Assembly: GCA_013400975.1 (NCBI GenBank)
Contig: WBMZ01011915.1
Span: 293-64,292, forward strand
Reading direction: 5' to 3'
DNA: 64,000 nucleotides
DNA from: Atrichornis clamosus
Taxonomy: Eukaryota; Chordata; Aves; Passeriformes; Menuridae
Shown here: positions 62,316-64,000 of the stretch, piece by piece
Layout of the letters: every line of letters starts with the position of its first letter
How positions within the stretch are numbered: position 1 is the first letter of the stretch
Notes under the pieces: generated by a model
Database searches by the model: none
What the model saw: the letters and a program-made list of their open reading frames with translations, nothing else
What the model was told of the DNA's origin: nothing
Translations under genes and position numbers: made by a program

Positions 62316-64000
62316 GGGAGGGGGTGCAGCTGGCTTGTATTTAGGCCATATTTGTCTAGGCTGATTTTTTTTTCTTACATTGTGTCACCCTACCTTATTG
62401 AAGATTTTCAGAAGTCCCTCAAAACACCTTCATTACCCTCTTCCATGGAAGGATTTGAGAGGTGAAGGACAGAAAAATGTGGATCTAAAAGAATGTAAAC
62501 CACTGAATGAATGGTTTGTGAATGAATGGAGATGGTTGAGAGATACACCATCTGCTGCCACAAACCCAAGGAGTTTAAGAATGTGTCCTGTACAAACAGC
62601 ATTTCTAATGGAGTTTAAAAGAGGAAGATGTATGTTCTGCACACAGCTGCTCAACAACAAGTGCTTTCTTTTCAAATCCTTAAAAAAGATTTATAGGAAA
62701 AAAAAGCTCATATATTCTTCTATGAAGCAGAAGACAAAAGCATCCTTTCCTGTACAAACAGACTTACAGATATAGAATTTGGTAATAAACCTGAGCCAAA
62801 AAAGGACAAAATTTGAGTTTACATATCAATATCTGACATATTCTCAAATGTAAGCCCATCTTAGATGAATGTATCTGCCTGTATAATAAAAGCCAGAGAC
62901 AGACGAAGAATTAAGCACAAGAAAGAGACTTGTGGCCATGCACTGAAACAAGAAATTAATCCAATTGTCCTGGGAGATGTGTCAGGGTTTCTCCCAATAC
63001 CGTTCTTCAGTCAGAATAAGTAAATTTGCTTGCTCTTTTCTATTTCTCAATTTACTAAAAAAGCATATGAAAAAGAAAATTAAGAGTTCTCAGAAAGAAG
63101 TTCTAGGTATGTGCAAGTAACAGTTCACTACATATTAAAGCATTTGAAGACTGATATATCATACATAAAGTCTAGTAATATTCTTTTGGTTTTATCTGTT
63201 TTCCTGAAGTCTTAACATAGTAATGATGCTTAAACTAAACTGAACAACAGAGCTAAAGTAACAACAAAGTGTTTGCTGATTTAAGCATGTATTTCCAGCA
63301 ACTTCCTGTACTTTTACGTCCATGTTTTTTCCCCAAAGAGCAATCACTACCAAAATCAATTTTATGTCAATTGTCTTAGCATGTTTGTTATTTGGGGGTT
63401 TTTAAGTCAATTTAAAACTGTCACCAAAAAGCTATATCACAGCTGCAGAAGATGTTTTATCCGTCTTATACCCAGTGAGGATGATTAAACATATAGAAAG
63501 CAATTTTTTTCTAATTATTCAAAAATACCTTCTCTAAATTAGCCTATTATATTCCTGTTCCACTCTTTTCTCTCAGAAACTCCTCCCCAACATATTAATA
63601 TTTAGCTACGCTTTAGAAAAGTATGGCTTAGATACTTGTGAAATACATGCCACCAACCAATCATTCACTTTCAAAATGACATTGTTTTATCTTCAATATG
63701 GCACCTTTTTCTGCAACATACTTATTCCAAAATGATTTTCTTAGAACATCTACTGTAAGAAATACGCAGAAAAGTATTTTTAGAGTTATAAGTCATTTTT
63801 ACTGATTTATGAAATAGAGTCACCTAATATAAAATGCAAATAAATTATTTATTTTATCTTATTCATATTAGAACAAAAATAACAATAGGTCCTCAGAGCT
63901 TCAATGGTATCAGTTTAAAATTATTTTGTGATGACGTTATCTCAGCTCACACTGAGCTATCTACTTTAATATTCACTGTATCAACTTGTACAAGTTATAT

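Larger units (their letters stand above)
58019..64000 (-). other. CTTNBP2: CTTNBP2 intron 3, partial
   Basis: No sequence resembling human CTTNBP2 exons 1-3 was found on the - strand, so the rest of the gene is off the right edge. It holds two CR1 relics, a CTCF-like motif and a coding-like segment with AATAAA on the + strand near 61.9-62.1 kb. The remainder is plain AT-rich DNA. Confidence 0.75.

Noticed and set aside
62380..62775. 131-codon + strand frame in CTTNBP2 intron 3
   Set aside because: No recognisable domain, Lys-rich end from AT-rich DNA, and equally long frames overlap on the other strand.

Overview
The window is vertebrate nuclear DNA, almost certainly from a songbird. It is AT-rich, and its genes are split into short exons with canonical GT-AG introns. 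Its interspersed repeats are the CR1 LINE fragments typical of birds. One repeat near 15.1 kb joins a tRNA-Ile-like head to a CR1 tail, which matches the architecture of the passerine SINE TguSINE1. No bacterial, viral or plasmid genes and no CRISPR arrays were seen. This is the conserved CFTR-CTTNBP2 synteny block, with the two genes meeting tail to tail.

Region by region: (1) 0-6.8 kb, + strand: the last four coding exons of CFTR (human exons 24-27), encoding the distal half of nucleotide-binding domain 2 and the C-terminal tail with its PDZ ligand, then a 3' UTR of about 1.2 kb. (2) 6.8-11.7 kb: intergenic DNA with a compact CpG island that carries a CTCF-like motif, and an unidentified coding-like terminal exon on the - strand. 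(3) 11.7-58 kb, - strand: twenty consecutive coding exons of CTTNBP2, corresponding to human exons 4-23. They cover most of the N-terminal coiled coil, the proline/serine-rich cortactin-binding region, the ankyrin repeats, a degenerate AAA+-like module and the C-terminal tail. Every exon junction was checked for phase and they chain without a break until the last exon. (4) 58-64 kb: part of CTTNBP2 intron 3, holding CR1 relics and one coding-like segment followed by a polyadenylation signal on the + strand.

CFTR is the epithelial cAMP-gated anion channel. CTTNBP2 is a neuronal scaffold that binds cortactin and striatin complexes. They are neighbours by ancient synteny and not by function.

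Two structural oddities stand out. The last CTTNBP2 exon has one extra A in an A8 run, which puts the conserved C-terminus out of frame. A perfect 50-bp tandem duplication sits exactly on the exon 22 donor site and creates a second identical splice-donor core. No undescribed biological system was found; the remaining findings are regulatory candidates, small unidentified coding-like segments and repeat history.
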